In this document: one piece after another, positions 1 to 7,066 of the stretch
How the letters are laid out: the number at the start of each line of letters is the position of its first letter
Numbering within the stretch: the first letter of the stretch is position 1
Assembly: GCF_051020765.1 (NCBI RefSeq)
Contig: NW_027469098.1
Location: 124,001 to 188,000, forward strand
Direction: 5' to 3'
Length of the DNA stretch: 64,000 bases
Source of the DNA: Lasioglossum baleicum
Taxonomy: Eukaryota; Arthropoda; Insecta; Hymenoptera; Halictidae
Translations under genes and position numbers: made by a program
Notes under the pieces: generated by a model
Databases searched by the model: none
Told to the model about the DNA's origin: nothing
The model's input: the letters and a program-made list of their open reading frames with translations, nothing else

Positions 1-165
1 CCCCCACTGAAAAAAATGTACATCGTATACCGAAGATTGAACGTATGTTCTTCAAAATTTTAAAAAAATTTCTTTGCGTTTCTCAAATATTTTGTAGTCA
101 ACGATGGTCCTTCGGGCAAGCTCGCGCATGTTTTCAGATAATTTAAAAAATTTTTTTCAGATTTT

Positions 166-170
<5 letters not shown>

Positions 171-208
<38 letters not shown>
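171..208 (+). repeat. (TC)19 microsatellite, left arm
   Basis: Nineteen perfect TC units. The partner in the right arm has 20 units, so this is one of the few differences between the arms. Confidence 0.98.
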
Positions 209-213
<5 letters not shown>

Positions 214-436
214 CGTACTTGTATTGAATAAACCATCCGAAGTTCATTATTTTTTATATCAAAATAATATTGAATAAACCATTATTTATATTACTACTTA
301 CTATTTTGCTTACTACTTACTACTACTATACATTATTACTATTATTTATTGAATAAACACAAAATTATTTGAAAGGTCTCATTTTTTTTTTTATTTAGAA
401 CTATCTTCCTCCTCCTACTATTACAATTCAACTCGT
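209..436. other. AT-rich non-coding stretch, left arm
   Basis: AT-rich DNA with degenerate TACT/TTAC runs (about 285-345), three ATTGAATAAAC copies that each contain AATAAA, and an 11-T run near 382. No credible reading frame was seen. The first 170 bases of the arm are similarly AT-rich; the only open stretch there is a frame of about 25 codons on the minus strand, too short to call. Confidence 0.7.
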
Positions 437-478
437 GTAAAACGGCTGGAAATGGATGCGTTGTAGATATATTCTTAA
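437..478 (+). pseudogene. Decayed integrase/chromodomain tail, left arm
   Basis: The first 24 bases match 20 of 24 bases of the better-preserved integrase tail at 6998-7021, in the same orientation relative to the downstream IAP gene. It keeps the residues V-K-x-L-x-M-D-A, but the conserved Trp of the chromodomain core has become Arg, and an in-frame TAG (464-466) is followed by TAA (476-478). Roughly nine bases are missing compared with the other copy. The stop lies about 281 bp before the IAP stop codon, nearly the same spacing as in the copy at 6881-7702. Nothing upstream is recognisable, so only a remnant of the 3' end survives. The assignment rests on this short match and on synteny. Confidence 0.5.
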
Positions 479-611
479 TTTATTCGATAAATACTCATCC
501 TAGCGCTTTGATACTTGATATTTATTGTTAAAATAAAAGAAAGAGACGCGAACAGTAGCCGCCGCTGGTTCAAAGGCCTACGTTGTCGCTGTTCTTCGTT
601 ACCTTCGAAAT

Positions 612-683
612 TACAGTAATAATATCATCCACTCTCCATACAGCGAGATATTTTTTTACATTAGTGGTAGGGATTCTTCATTA
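612..683 (+). repeat. Terminal-type inverted repeat flanking the IAP cassette, left arm outer copy
   Basis: Begins TA-CAGTAATAATATCATCC and ends in a TTAGTGGTAGGG block. The same sequence recurs inverted at 1959-2020 with a few mismatches and two gaps. A TA dinucleotide next to CAGT is typical of Tc1/mariner-family termini, so the segment 614-2018 has the outline of a Tc1/mariner-like unit carrying two genes. No transposase lies inside it. Confidence 0.7.
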
Positions 684-759
684 TTCTTTGTTTCCTGCGA
701 ACAGACAGTTATATATCATGTTATATATACTTTAGTGTATTTCTTTCTTTGAAAAAATT

Positions 760-1161
760 TTATTTACCTTCGAGCGACGATTCTTTGACGAATCCGCAGA
801 CGTCCATACCGCGCGGGTTTGGCGGGATTGTATCGGGATCGACTCCGATCGGTACGTTGCCGCAGTTCGCCTCGCAAACGTATCCGCAGGATCTCGACCA
901 GGCGCGATGCTCCTTCATGGGATCGTCGTCCTCTTCCCATCGAGTCAGCTGTATGCCGCATTCAAAACATTCGACGAAATCCTCATCACCCAGATGGAAA
1001 AATCCTGCGATGGCGAGTTTTTCAGGCTGAACGATGTGCGAGTAACGCCAGTTGCGGAAACTTTGGAGTCTGTCGCGCTCGAGACGATAATCGGGTGCTG
1101 CTGTGGGATTCTGATCGGTTGTTGCTACGGCTGCAGAATCCATCTCTGATTTCGCAATCAT
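760..1161 (-). CDS. Single-BIR inhibitor-of-apoptosis-like protein, left arm copy
   Basis: 133 codons from the first in-frame ATG (1159-1161). The protein holds one BIR domain at about residues 29-95 with the full zinc set C65-x2-C68-x16-H85-x6-C92, plus the SFRNW and AGFF landmarks. It lacks a RING finger and a second BIR, so it is shorter than baculoviral Op-IAP-type proteins. BIR proteins bind caspases or IAP antagonists; here that role is inferred from the family. After a conserved CGNVPIG segment the tail reads CGFVKESSLEGK. The diverged copy at 7352-7702 ends CGL, so this frame fits it better than the right-arm frame. AATAAA overlaps the stop. The gene follows the exonuclease-like gene on the same strand. 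It may be expressed or a relic. Confidence 0.85.
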   Translation of the reverse strand: MIAKSEMDSAAVATTDQNPTAAPDYRLERDRLQSFRNWRYSHIVQPEKLAIAGFFHLGDEDFVECFECGIQLTRWEEDDDPMKEHRAWSRSCGYVCEANCGNVPIGVDPDTIPPNPRGMDVCGFVKESSLEGK

Positions 1162-1233
1162 TATGAAAACACTATGCGGAAAGTAAAAAGAGTTGTTGTG
1201 TTTTTTGGCGTGGAAAAAATTCAAAGTTGCGTT

Positions 1234-1785
1234 TTATAACTGATACTTTGCATGTTTTTTATAATTGTTAACCCATGCTTGAAATGTTTGCACTTCGCGC
1301 AGACAGCAATGGTATGTAGCGTTATTTGTTGGTCGCCAACAGTGAAGTCGACACGGTTCACCGTTGACAATTTCATACACGGGATCACGAACTAGTACAT
1401 CATATTTCGGACAGTTGAAATCTTCTAAATTTATGGAGTTTATTTTCATTTTCCGAAGGATGTCTCTCTCGAAACATCCTCCTTTGTATGCTACGACGGG
1501 ATTCGCGTAATCACGCACAAAACTTTGTATAATTTTGAATATATCATTCTGTTGATATTTTTCATAGCCGAAATCTTTAAATGGAATCCCGTGTATGAAG
1601 TTGCTGACATACCATGCAGACTTTCTGTCGGCGTCGGATAAACAATGAAAGTTCTTCCCTAAGCGAAATTCAGAGAGTTCGAACGAGCCGTCGTGACAAA
1701 CATCGATAATGGCCAATTCTTTGCATATAAAATTTTTTTCTACAATGAATCCGTCCATGTCAATGATTTGAGTGATTCGATCCAT
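1234..1785 (-). CDS. Uncharacterised 183-aa protein, possible degenerate DEDDh exonuclease fold, left arm copy
   Basis: 183 codons starting directly after a splice acceptor. The sequence is the same as the right-arm protein at 4426-4977, where the motifs are described. It precedes the IAP gene on the same strand, 72 bp apart, and both lie between the CAGT-type inverted repeats. That two copies and a diverged third (7724-8245) all keep an open frame suggests selection on the protein or recent spread of the element. Function is not known. Confidence 0.75.
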   Translation of the reverse strand: MDRITQIIDMDGFIVEKNFICKELAIIDVCHDGSFELSEFRLGKNFHCLSDADRKSAWYVSNFIHGIPFKDFGYEKYQQNDIFKIIQSFVRDYANPVVAYKGGCFERDILRKMKINSINLEDFNCPKYDVLVRDPVYEIVNGEPCRLHCWRPTNNATYHCCLREVQTFQAWVNNYKKHAKYQL

Positions 1786-1844
1786 CTACATAAAGAAAGT
1801 TTTTTTATCAAATTTTCAATCACTTACTAATTTTTTATACTCAC
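1786..1844 (-). other. 59-bp spliceosomal-type intron before the exonuclease-like gene, left arm
   Basis: On the minus strand the segment starts GTGAGT and ends TTTCTTTATGTAG directly before the ATG. It is the mirror of 4367-4425. Confidence 0.65.
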
Positions 1845-1958
1845 CGTTGAAGAAAAGGATGGGATGATAAAAAACACACGATGTAACTCCGTATAGCGAC
1901 CGTGATTTTCAACGTTTGTTATGATATAACTTCGTACAACGACTGTGACGAGCAATTT

Positions 1959-2020
1959 ATAATGAATACCCCTACCACTAATTCAAAAATCTATGGGGAG
2001 GGGATGATATTATTACTGTA
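1959..2020 (-). repeat. Terminal-type inverted repeat flanking the IAP cassette, left arm inner copy
   Basis: Inverted partner of 612-683. It ends with ACTG-TA, mirroring the TA-CAGT at the outer side. The best-matching parts are the terminal CAGTAATAATATCATCC and the ATTAGTGGTAGGG block. Confidence 0.7.
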
Positions 2021-2186
2021 TTTTTTCTTTTTAATAAATATGAGTTTAATTGTATGAGTGGGGGGAGGAGGATTGTTTTTAAATAAAAACAAATATCTTT
2101 CTCGTAATTTTTTATTTGATAAAGTATATATTTTTATCTGCATAAGCGGTTTAAGTAATTTTTTCGAACAATGTTTGTCAATTCAT

Positions 2187-2502
2187 GCTGCAACCAAAGT
2201 ATACGTGGACACGCTTAACGCGAAGCTTGAATCCGTGATCGTGAAAAAAACTGGTCAAAGAACTGAAAACCGCTAAAGAGACGATAAAGTCTGAACTATT
2301 AGCTAAACAGGATGAAAAACTGATCGAAGACCTGAAAACCGTTAAAGAAACGATAAAGTCTGAAATACTGGCAAGAAACGTGTCGACGGTCCTTGAGGGA
2401 AATCCATGGATAGCAATCGTCATATTGCATACTATACATGCGCTATACCTGTACCTGTACCTGTCTGTAGCTGCTCATGTACCTGTCTATACCTGTCTGT
2501 AG
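2187..2502 (+). pseudogene. Frameshifted coiled-coil protein remnant, left arm
   Basis: From 2187 the + strand reads AATKVYVDTLNAKLE and then, after a run of seven A (2244-2250), the sense continues in the +1 frame as a Lys/Glu/Leu-rich helix to a stop at 2500-2502. In the original frame the stop comes at 2274-2276. The helix contains a 69-bp tandem duplication (23 codons; LKTAKETIKSE at 2263 and LKTVKETIKSE at 2332). No ATG lies in frame upstream, so the start is missing or on another exon. The ATK-x-YVD motif followed by a coiled coil recalls fibre/tail-collar proteins of viruses and virus-like transposons, but that link is weak. The 3' end runs into the hexamer minisatellite. The shift is present in both arms. 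Confidence 0.55.
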
Positions 2503-2880
2503 CTGTTCCTGTACCTATCTGTAGCTGTTCCTGTAATTGTCTATACCTGTCTGTAGCTGTTCCTGTACCTGTCTATACCAGTCTGTAGCTGTTCCTGTAC
2601 CTGTTCCTGTACCTGTCTGTACCTGTCTGTAGCTGTTCCTGTACCTGTCCATACCTGTCTGTAGCTGTACCTGTACCTGTTCCTGTACCTGTCTGTACCT
2701 GTCTGTAGCTGTTCCTGTACCTGTCCATACCTGTCTGTAGCTGTTCATGTACCTGTCTGTAGCTGTCTGTAGCTGTACCTGTACCTGTTCCTATACCTGT
2801 CTGTACCTGTACCTGTACCTGTTCCTGTACCTGGCTGTACGTGTCTATAGCTGTACCTGTACCTGTACCCTATACCTGTA
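2446..2880 (+). repeat. CCTGTA/CCTGTC hexamer minisatellite, left arm
   Basis: About 435 bp of degenerate six-base units (CCTGTA, CCTGTC, with interspersed TGTAGCTGTT). Longer irregular periods arise from mixing unit types. Open frames here are only repeat translations. Confidence 0.95.
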
Positions 2881-3046
2881 TTATCGATATTAAGTAGCAT
2901 TCATCGAGTCATATCAAGTTACCATAAAATCATCAACCTTGAGGCGGTTCCCCTTATCTTTATCTTTTCAAATGCATGTAGGATCGTGTCCGAACGGAAA
3001 CACGTTCGAACTTCGCTCAACACGTGTGGTCCGCAACCGCTTGTGG

Positions 3047-3054
3047 TGACGTCA
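3047..3054. promoter_or_regulatory. TGACGTCA (ATF/CREB-type palindrome), left arm
   Basis: A perfect cAMP-response-element octamer inside the inner 200 bp of the arm. A CACGTG E-box lies at 3021-3026 and a CTTATCT GATA-type site at 2953-2959. Otherwise 2881-3090 holds no gene. Occupancy is unknown. Confidence 0.4.
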
Positions 3055-3090
3055 CTTCCCGCGAGTTGATGTGAAAGTCACATACCCCCC

Positions 3091-3120
3091 AGAAATAAAA
3101 AAGAAACTAAAAAGAAAGAA
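3091..3120. other. A-rich spacer at the palindrome centre
   Basis: These 30 bases, made only of A, G, T and a single C, are not self-complementary and separate the C6 run ending the left arm from the G6 run starting the right arm. They would form the loop of the hairpin. Confidence 0.9.
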
Positions 3121-3156
3121 GGGGGGTATGTGACTTTCACATCAACTCGTGGGAAG

Positions 3157-3164
3157 TGACGTCA
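3157..3164. promoter_or_regulatory. TGACGTCA (ATF/CREB-type palindrome), right arm
   Basis: Mirror of the site at 3047-3054; AGATAAG lies at 3252-3258. The stretch 3121-3330 holds no gene. Confidence 0.4.
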
Positions 3165-3330
3165 CCACAAGCGGTTGCGGACCACACGTGTTGAGCGAAG
3201 TTCGAACGTGTTTCCGTTCGGACACGATCCTACATGCATTTGAAAAGATAAAGATAAGGGGAACCGCCTCAAGGTTGATGATTTTATGGTAACTTGATAT
3301 GACTCGATGAATGCTACTTAATATCGATAA

Positions 3331-3765
3331 TACAGGTATAGGGTACAGGTACAGGTACAGCTATAGACACGTACAGCCAGGTACAGGAACAGGTACAGGT
3401 ACAGGTACAGACAGGTATAGGAACAGGTACAGGTACAGCTACAGACAGCTACAGACAGGTACATGAACAGCTACAGACAGGTATGGACAGGTACAGGAAC
3501 AGCTACAGACAGGTACAGACAGGTACAGGAACAGGTACAGGTACAGCTACAGACAGGTATGGACAGGTACAGGAACAGCTACAGACAGGTACAGACAGGT
3601 ACAGGAACAGGTACAGGAACAGCTACAGACTGGTATAGACAGGTACAGGAACAGCTACAGACAGGTATAGACAATTACAGGAACAGCTACAGATAGGTAC
3701 AGGAACAGCTACAGACAGGTATAGACAGGTACATGAGCAGCTACAGACAGGTACAGGTACAGGTA
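3331..3765 (-). repeat. CCTGTA/CCTGTC hexamer minisatellite, right arm
   Basis: Reverse complement of 2446-2880, read as TACAGG/GACAGG units on the + strand. Confidence 0.95.
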
Positions 3766-4024
3766 TAGCGCATGTATAGTATGCAATATGACGATTGCTA
3801 TCCATGGATTTCCCTCAAGGACCGTCGACACGTTTCTTGCCAGTATTTCAGACTTTATCGTTTCTTTAACGGTTTTCAGGTCTTCGATCAGTTTTTCATC
3901 CTGTTTAGCTAATAGTTCAGACTTTATCGTCTCTTTAGCGGTTTTCAGTTCTTTGACCAGTTTTTTTCACGATCACGGATTCAAGCTTCGCGTTAAGCGT
4001 GTCCACGTATACTTTGGTTGCAGC
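3709..4024 (-). pseudogene. Frameshifted coiled-coil protein remnant, right arm
   Basis: Mirror of 2187-2502 with the same seven-base homopolymer break (3961-3967) and the same 69-bp internal duplication. Since both arms share the break, it predates the formation of the palindrome or is a shared sequencing error. Confidence 0.55.
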
Positions 4025-4190
4025 ATGAATTGACAAACATTGTTCGAAAAAATTACTTAAACCGCTTATGCAGATAAAAATATATACTTTATCAAATAAA
4101 AAATTACGAGAAAGATATTTGTTTTTATTTAAAAACAATCCTCCTCCCCCCACTCATACAATTAAACTCATATTTATTAAAAAGAAAAAA

Positions 4191-4252
4191 TACAGTAATA
4201 ATATCATCCCCTCCCCATAGATTTTTGAATTAGTGGTAGGGGTATTCATTAT
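4191..4252 (+). repeat. Terminal-type inverted repeat, right arm inner copy
   Basis: Palindrome mirror of 1959-2020; lies upstream of the exonuclease-like gene in the right arm. Confidence 0.7.
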
Positions 4253-4366
4253 AAATTGCTCGTCACAGTCGTTGTACGAAGTTATATCATAACAAACGTT
4301 GAAAATCACGGTCGCTATACGGAGTTACATCGTGTGTTTTTTATCATCCCATCCTTTTCTTCAACG

Positions 4367-4425
4367 GTGAGTATAAAAAATTAGTAAGTGATTGAAAATT
4401 TGATAAAAAAACTTTCTTTATGTAG
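4367..4425 (+). other. 59-bp spliceosomal-type intron before the exonuclease-like gene, right arm
   Basis: A strong donor (ACG|GTGAGT at 4367) and a pyrimidine-rich acceptor (TTTCTTTATGTAG, ending 4425) bound 59 AT-rich bases. The next three bases are the ATG of the 183-aa protein, so splicing would join a 5' leader straight to the start codon. The diverged copy has the same acceptor arrangement (TTTATTTAG then ATG at 8245), but its donor is unclear. An upstream TTATAAAT (4249-4256) is a weak TATA-box candidate. Confidence 0.65.
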
Positions 4426-4977
4426 ATGGATCGAATCACTCAAATCATTGACATGGACGGATTCATTGTAGAAAAAAATTTTATATGCAAAGAATTGGCC
4501 ATTATCGATGTTTGTCACGACGGCTCGTTCGAACTCTCTGAATTTCGCTTAGGGAAGAACTTTCATTGTTTATCCGACGCCGACAGAAAGTCTGCATGGT
4601 ATGTCAGCAACTTCATACACGGGATTCCATTTAAAGATTTCGGCTATGAAAAATATCAACAGAATGATATATTCAAAATTATACAAAGTTTTGTGCGTGA
4701 TTACGCGAATCCCGTCGTAGCATACAAAGGAGGATGTTTCGAGAGAGACATCCTTCGGAAAATGAAAATAAACTCCATAAATTTAGAAGATTTCAACTGT
4801 CCGAAATATGATGTACTAGTTCGTGATCCCGTGTATGAAATTGTCAACGGTGAACCGTGTCGACTTCATTGTTGGCGACCAACAAATAACGCTACATACC
4901 ATTGCTGTCTGCGCGAAGTGCAAACATTTCAAGCATGGGTTAACAATTATAAAAAACATGCAAAGTATCAGTTATAA
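4426..4977 (+). CDS. Uncharacterised 183-aa protein, possible degenerate DEDDh exonuclease fold, right arm copy
   Basis: I do not recognise a named family. Compared with the diverged copy at 7724-8245, the conserved blocks are: DxDGF (residues 9-13), CxELAII (21-27), DGSFE (32-36), IHGIPFKDFG (64-73), NPxVAYKGGxFE (95-106), NLExFxCPKY (119-128), CxLHC (145-149) and HCxL-x2-V-x-TF-x2-W (159-171). The order acidic pair, AYKGG-x-FE, then H-x4-E resembles motifs I, II and III of DEDDh 3'-5' exonucleases (D-x-E, N-x3-D, H-x4-D) with substitutions, so an RNase H-like fold that may have lost activity is one reading. The Cys/His pairs (C145, H148, C149, H159, C160) could instead bind zinc. The ATG follows a 59-bp intron; the IAP gene lies 72 bp downstream, suggesting joint expression. 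Confidence 0.75.
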   Translation: MDRITQIIDMDGFIVEKNFICKELAIIDVCHDGSFELSEFRLGKNFHCLSDADRKSAWYVSNFIHGIPFKDFGYEKYQQNDIFKIIQSFVRDYANPVVAYKGGCFERDILRKMKINSINLEDFNCPKYDVLVRDPVYEIVNGEPCRLHCWRPTNNATYHCCLREVQTFQAWVNNYKKHAKYQL

Positions 4978-5049
4978 AACGCAACTTTGAATTTTTTCCA
5001 CGCCAAAAAACACAACAACTCTTTTTACTTTCCGCATAGTGTTTTCATA

Positions 5050-5448
5050 ATGATTGCGAAATCAGAGATGGATTCTGCAGCCGTAGCAACAACCGATCAG
5101 AATCCCACAGCAGCACCCGATTATCGTCTCGAGCGCGACAGACTCCAAAGTTTCCGCAACTGGCGTTACTCGCACATCGTTCAGCCTGAAAAACTCGCCA
5201 TCGCAGGATTTTTCCATCTGGGTGATGAGGATTTCGTCGAATGTTTTGAATGCGGCATACAGCTGACTCGATGGGAAGAGGACGACGATCCCATGAAGGA
5301 GCATCGCGCCTGGTCGAGATCCTGCGGATACGTTTGCGAGGCGAACTGCGGCAACGTACCGATCGGAGTCGATCCCGATACAATCCCGCCAAACCCGCGC
5401 GGTATGGACGTCTGCGGGATTCGTCAAAGAATCGTCGCTCGAAGGTAA
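5050..5448 (+). CDS. Single-BIR inhibitor-of-apoptosis-like protein, right arm copy
   Basis: 132 codons from ATG 5050, identical to the left-arm protein through residue 123, including zinc ligands C65, C68, H85 and C92. One extra G (GGG at 5416-5418 versus two in the other arm) shifts the last nine codons, giving IRQRIVARR in place of FVKESSLEGK. The shift lies beyond the BIR fold and may not matter to the domain. The open frame continues upstream to about 4987 but without another ATG. The stop (5446-5448) overlaps an AATAAA poly(A) signal (5448-5453), and the sequence AAG-GTAAAT at the same place could also serve as a splice donor to an unseen exon. The gene starts 72 bp after the exonuclease-like stop. 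Function is known only through the BIR family. Confidence 0.85.
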   Translation: MIAKSEMDSAAVATTDQNPTAAPDYRLERDRLQSFRNWRYSHIVQPEKLAIAGFFHLGDEDFVECFECGIQLTRWEEDDDPMKEHRAWSRSCGYVCEANCGNVPIGVDPDTIPPNPRGMDVCGIRQRIVARR

Positions 5449-5528
5449 ATAAAATTTTTTCAAAGAAAGAAATACACTAAAGTATATATAACATGATATA
5501 TAACTGTCTGTTCGCAGGAAACAAAGAA

Positions 5529-5600
5529 TAATGAAGAATCCCTACCACTAATGTAAAAAAATATCTCGCTGTATGGAGAGTGGATGATATTATTACTGTA
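5529..5600 (-). repeat. Terminal-type inverted repeat, right arm outer copy
   Basis: Palindrome mirror of 612-683; lies just beyond the IAP gene in the right arm. Confidence 0.7.
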
Positions 5601-5733
5601 ATTTCGAAGGTAACGAAGAACAGCGACAACGTAGGCCTTTGAACCAGCGGCGGCTACTGTTCGCGTCTCTTTCTTTTATTTTAACAATAAATATCAAGTA
5701 TCAAAGCGCTAGGATGAGTATTTATCGAATAAA

Positions 5734-5775
5734 TTAAGAATATATCTACAACGCATCCATTTCCAGCCGTTTTAC
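5734..5775 (-). pseudogene. Decayed integrase/chromodomain tail, right arm
   Basis: Mirror copy of 437-478 on the opposite strand, with the same in-frame stop and the same loss of the conserved Trp. See that entry for the reasoning. Confidence 0.5.
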
Positions 5776-5998
5776 ACGAGTTGAATTGTAATAGTAGGAG
5801 GAGGAAGATAGTTCTAAATAAAAAAAAAAATGAGACCTTTCAAATAATTTTGTGTTTATTCAATAAATAATAGTAATAATGTATAGTAGTAGTAAGTAGT
5901 AAGCAAAATAGTAAGTAGTAATATAAATAATGGTTTATTCAATATTATTTTGATATAAAAAATAATGAACTTCGGATGGTTTATTCAATACAAGTACG

Positions 5999-6003
<5 letters not shown>
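5776..6003. other. AT-rich non-coding stretch, right arm (mirror of 209-436)
   Basis: Reverse complement of the left-arm stretch, with the same TACT-like runs and A11 tract. No gene was seen. The outermost part of the arm (6044-6213) likewise holds only a frame of about 25 codons starting with the ATG at 6085. Confidence 0.7.

Positions 6004-6043
<40 letters not shown>
6004..6043 (+). repeat. (GA)20 microsatellite, right arm
   Basis: Twenty perfect GA units, one more than the mirrored tract at 171-208. Confidence 0.98.
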
Positions 6044-6048
<5 letters not shown>

Positions 6049-6213
6049 AAAATCTGAAAAAAATTTTTTAAATTATCTGAAAACATGCGCGAGCTTGCCC
6101 GAAGGACCATCGTTGACTACAAAATATTTGAGAAACGCAAAGAAATTTTTTTAAAATTTTGAAGAACATACGTTCAATCTTCGGTATACGATGTACATTT
6201 TTTTCAGTGGGGG

Positions 6214-6423
6214 TAGAAGTTTGATTTCTAAGATTCCTGACAGTTTCGATAACCCTTTATATGGCTCAGTTCAATCAGATTGTCAGGGGATTATGTTACC
6301 GAACATAACATTTTGATAACTTCTATGATGGGGGAAAGCCCCATCCACTGCACTTGACAAACATTTTGATACTCGGCATCGACGACACACACTCTTTTAA
6401 AACATGTATCCCTTCACTCTTCC
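6214..6423. other. Single-copy stretch just outside the palindrome, nothing recognised
   Basis: The sequence leaves the palindrome here and is not repeated elsewhere in the window. No reading frame or motif stood out. Confidence 0.6.
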
Positions 6424-6642
6424 TAGAAAAAAATATGACGCAATGCTTGAAAGAAAGGGGGAGGGGTACCGCGAAACACGTTTCAAGGTGAACCAAGTGC
6501 ACGTGTCCCCTGAAAAATATGTTGACTTTGCAAAATCGGTCTAATTTTTTAGAAAAAAATATGATGCAATATATGCTTGTGCAATACCGCTCTTAGAAAC
6601 GTGTTCGAGTTTCGAAATATGATACCCTTAAAGATAAGGGTG

Positions 6643-6653
6643 ATGACTCAGCA
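6643..6653 (+). promoter_or_regulatory. ATGACTCAGCA, NF-E2/CncC-Maf-type motif 1
   Basis: Exact match to the extended AP-1/NF-E2 consensus, preceded by AGATAAG at 6632-6638. Confidence 0.35.
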
Positions 6654-6775
6654 ACTATTCCGCTCTATGGTATGCCCTTAACCTAGATGATGTAATGCTT
6701 GAAAGAAAGGGGAGTACCGCGAAACACGTTCGAACATGTTTCGAAATATGATACCCCTTAAAGATAAGGGGTATG

Positions 6776-6786
6776 ATGACTCAGCA
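6776..6786 (+). promoter_or_regulatory. ATGACTCAGCA, NF-E2/CncC-Maf-type motif 2
   Basis: Second exact copy, preceded by AGATAAG at 6762-6768. Confidence 0.35.
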
Positions 6787-6880
6787 ACTATTCCACTCTA
6801 AGGTATGCCTTGATCTAGATGACGCAAGAAAGAAGGGGGTATCGCGAAACATGAAACCAAGTCCCCTGAAAATATGCTGA

Positions 6881-7066
6881 CTTTGCAAAAAATATGTTCG
6901 GTCTATTGCCGGAGGATTTTATGAACATGAGATACGCGCGGTAAAATATTCTGACATATACTTAGTTGAAAAAATATTACGCAGAAAAGGAAATAAAGTA
7001 TATGTAAAATGGCTGGGAATGGACGCATCACATAATTCGTGGATAGCTAAAACGAATATACTTTAA
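6881..7066 (+). pseudogene. Integrase C-terminal tail with chromodomain (Maverick/Polinton-adintovirus type)
   Basis: An open stretch of 61 codons after the TGA at 6878 and ending TAA 7064-7066, with no ATG at its start, so the catalytic core is missing. It reads IAGGFYEHEI (6905-6934), a linker, then the chromodomain-like core YLVEKIL (6959-6979), VYVKWLG (6998-7018) and NSWI (7034-7045). The combination of a G-x-FYE-x-E motif shortly before a C-terminal chromodomain is characteristic of retroviral-type integrases carried by Maverick/Polinton elements and related arthropod transposon proteins. The upstream part is replaced by the repeat block 6424-6880. The downstream IAP gene lies on the opposite strand with stops 285 bp apart. 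Assigned by recalled family features; no search was possible. Confidence 0.65.

Larger units (their letters stand above)
1..6213. repeat. 6.2-kb near-perfect inverted repeat (palindrome)
   Basis: The left arm (1-3090) is the reverse complement of the right arm (3121-6213), separated by 30 bp. The first 33 bases of the window match the reverse complement of 6181-6213, and 3081-3090 pairs with 3121-3130. The arm lengths differ by 3 bp, fully explained by one extra GA unit and one extra G in the right arm; one substitution was also seen (G3061 versus T3150). Because the window starts exactly where the right arm stops being testable, the palindrome may continue to the left of base 1. It could be a real fold-back or head-to-head element pair, or a fold-back artefact of long reads or assembly at a contig end. 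Confidence 0.97.
6424..6880 (+). repeat. Degenerate direct-repeat block with GATA and NF-E2-type motifs
   Basis: Three imperfect units in the same orientation share the elements TGCTTGAAAGAAAGGGG, then TACCGCGAAACACGTT, then CCTTAAAGATAAGGG, then GATGACTCAGCAACTATTCC. Part of the pattern (CTAGATGA-x-GTAATGCTTG, GATAAGG, GACTCAGCA) returns at 8829-9430 on the other side of the gene module, so the module is flanked by related direct repeats. No gene is visible here. Confidence 0.75.

Noticed and set aside
749..1166. Plus-strand frames of 80-115 codons opposite the IAP gene, and the 65-codon minus-strand frame 764-961
   Set aside because: Antisense or off-frame shadows of the BIR gene, whose own frame has full domain conservation. 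The mirrored frames in 5045-5480 are rejected for the same reason.
1..3090. Arms as the terminal inverted repeats of a single Maverick
   Set aside because: Maverick TIRs lie at the two ends of a 15-20 kb element, whereas here the arms touch across 30 bp and each holds several genes.
2406..3805. Frames of 60 and 77 codons in the hexamer repeats
   Set aside because: Low-complexity translations of the CCTGTA minisatellite, mirrored in both arms.
4249..4256. TTATAAAT as a TATA box for the exonuclease-like gene
   Set aside because: Plausible place but common by chance in AT-rich DNA and within the inverted repeat; mentioned only as a weak candidate.
6085..6156. Short frame of about 24 codons (MRELARRTIVDYK) in the outer arm
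   Set aside because: Too short, preceded by a stop, no family recognised and no equivalent near the third module.
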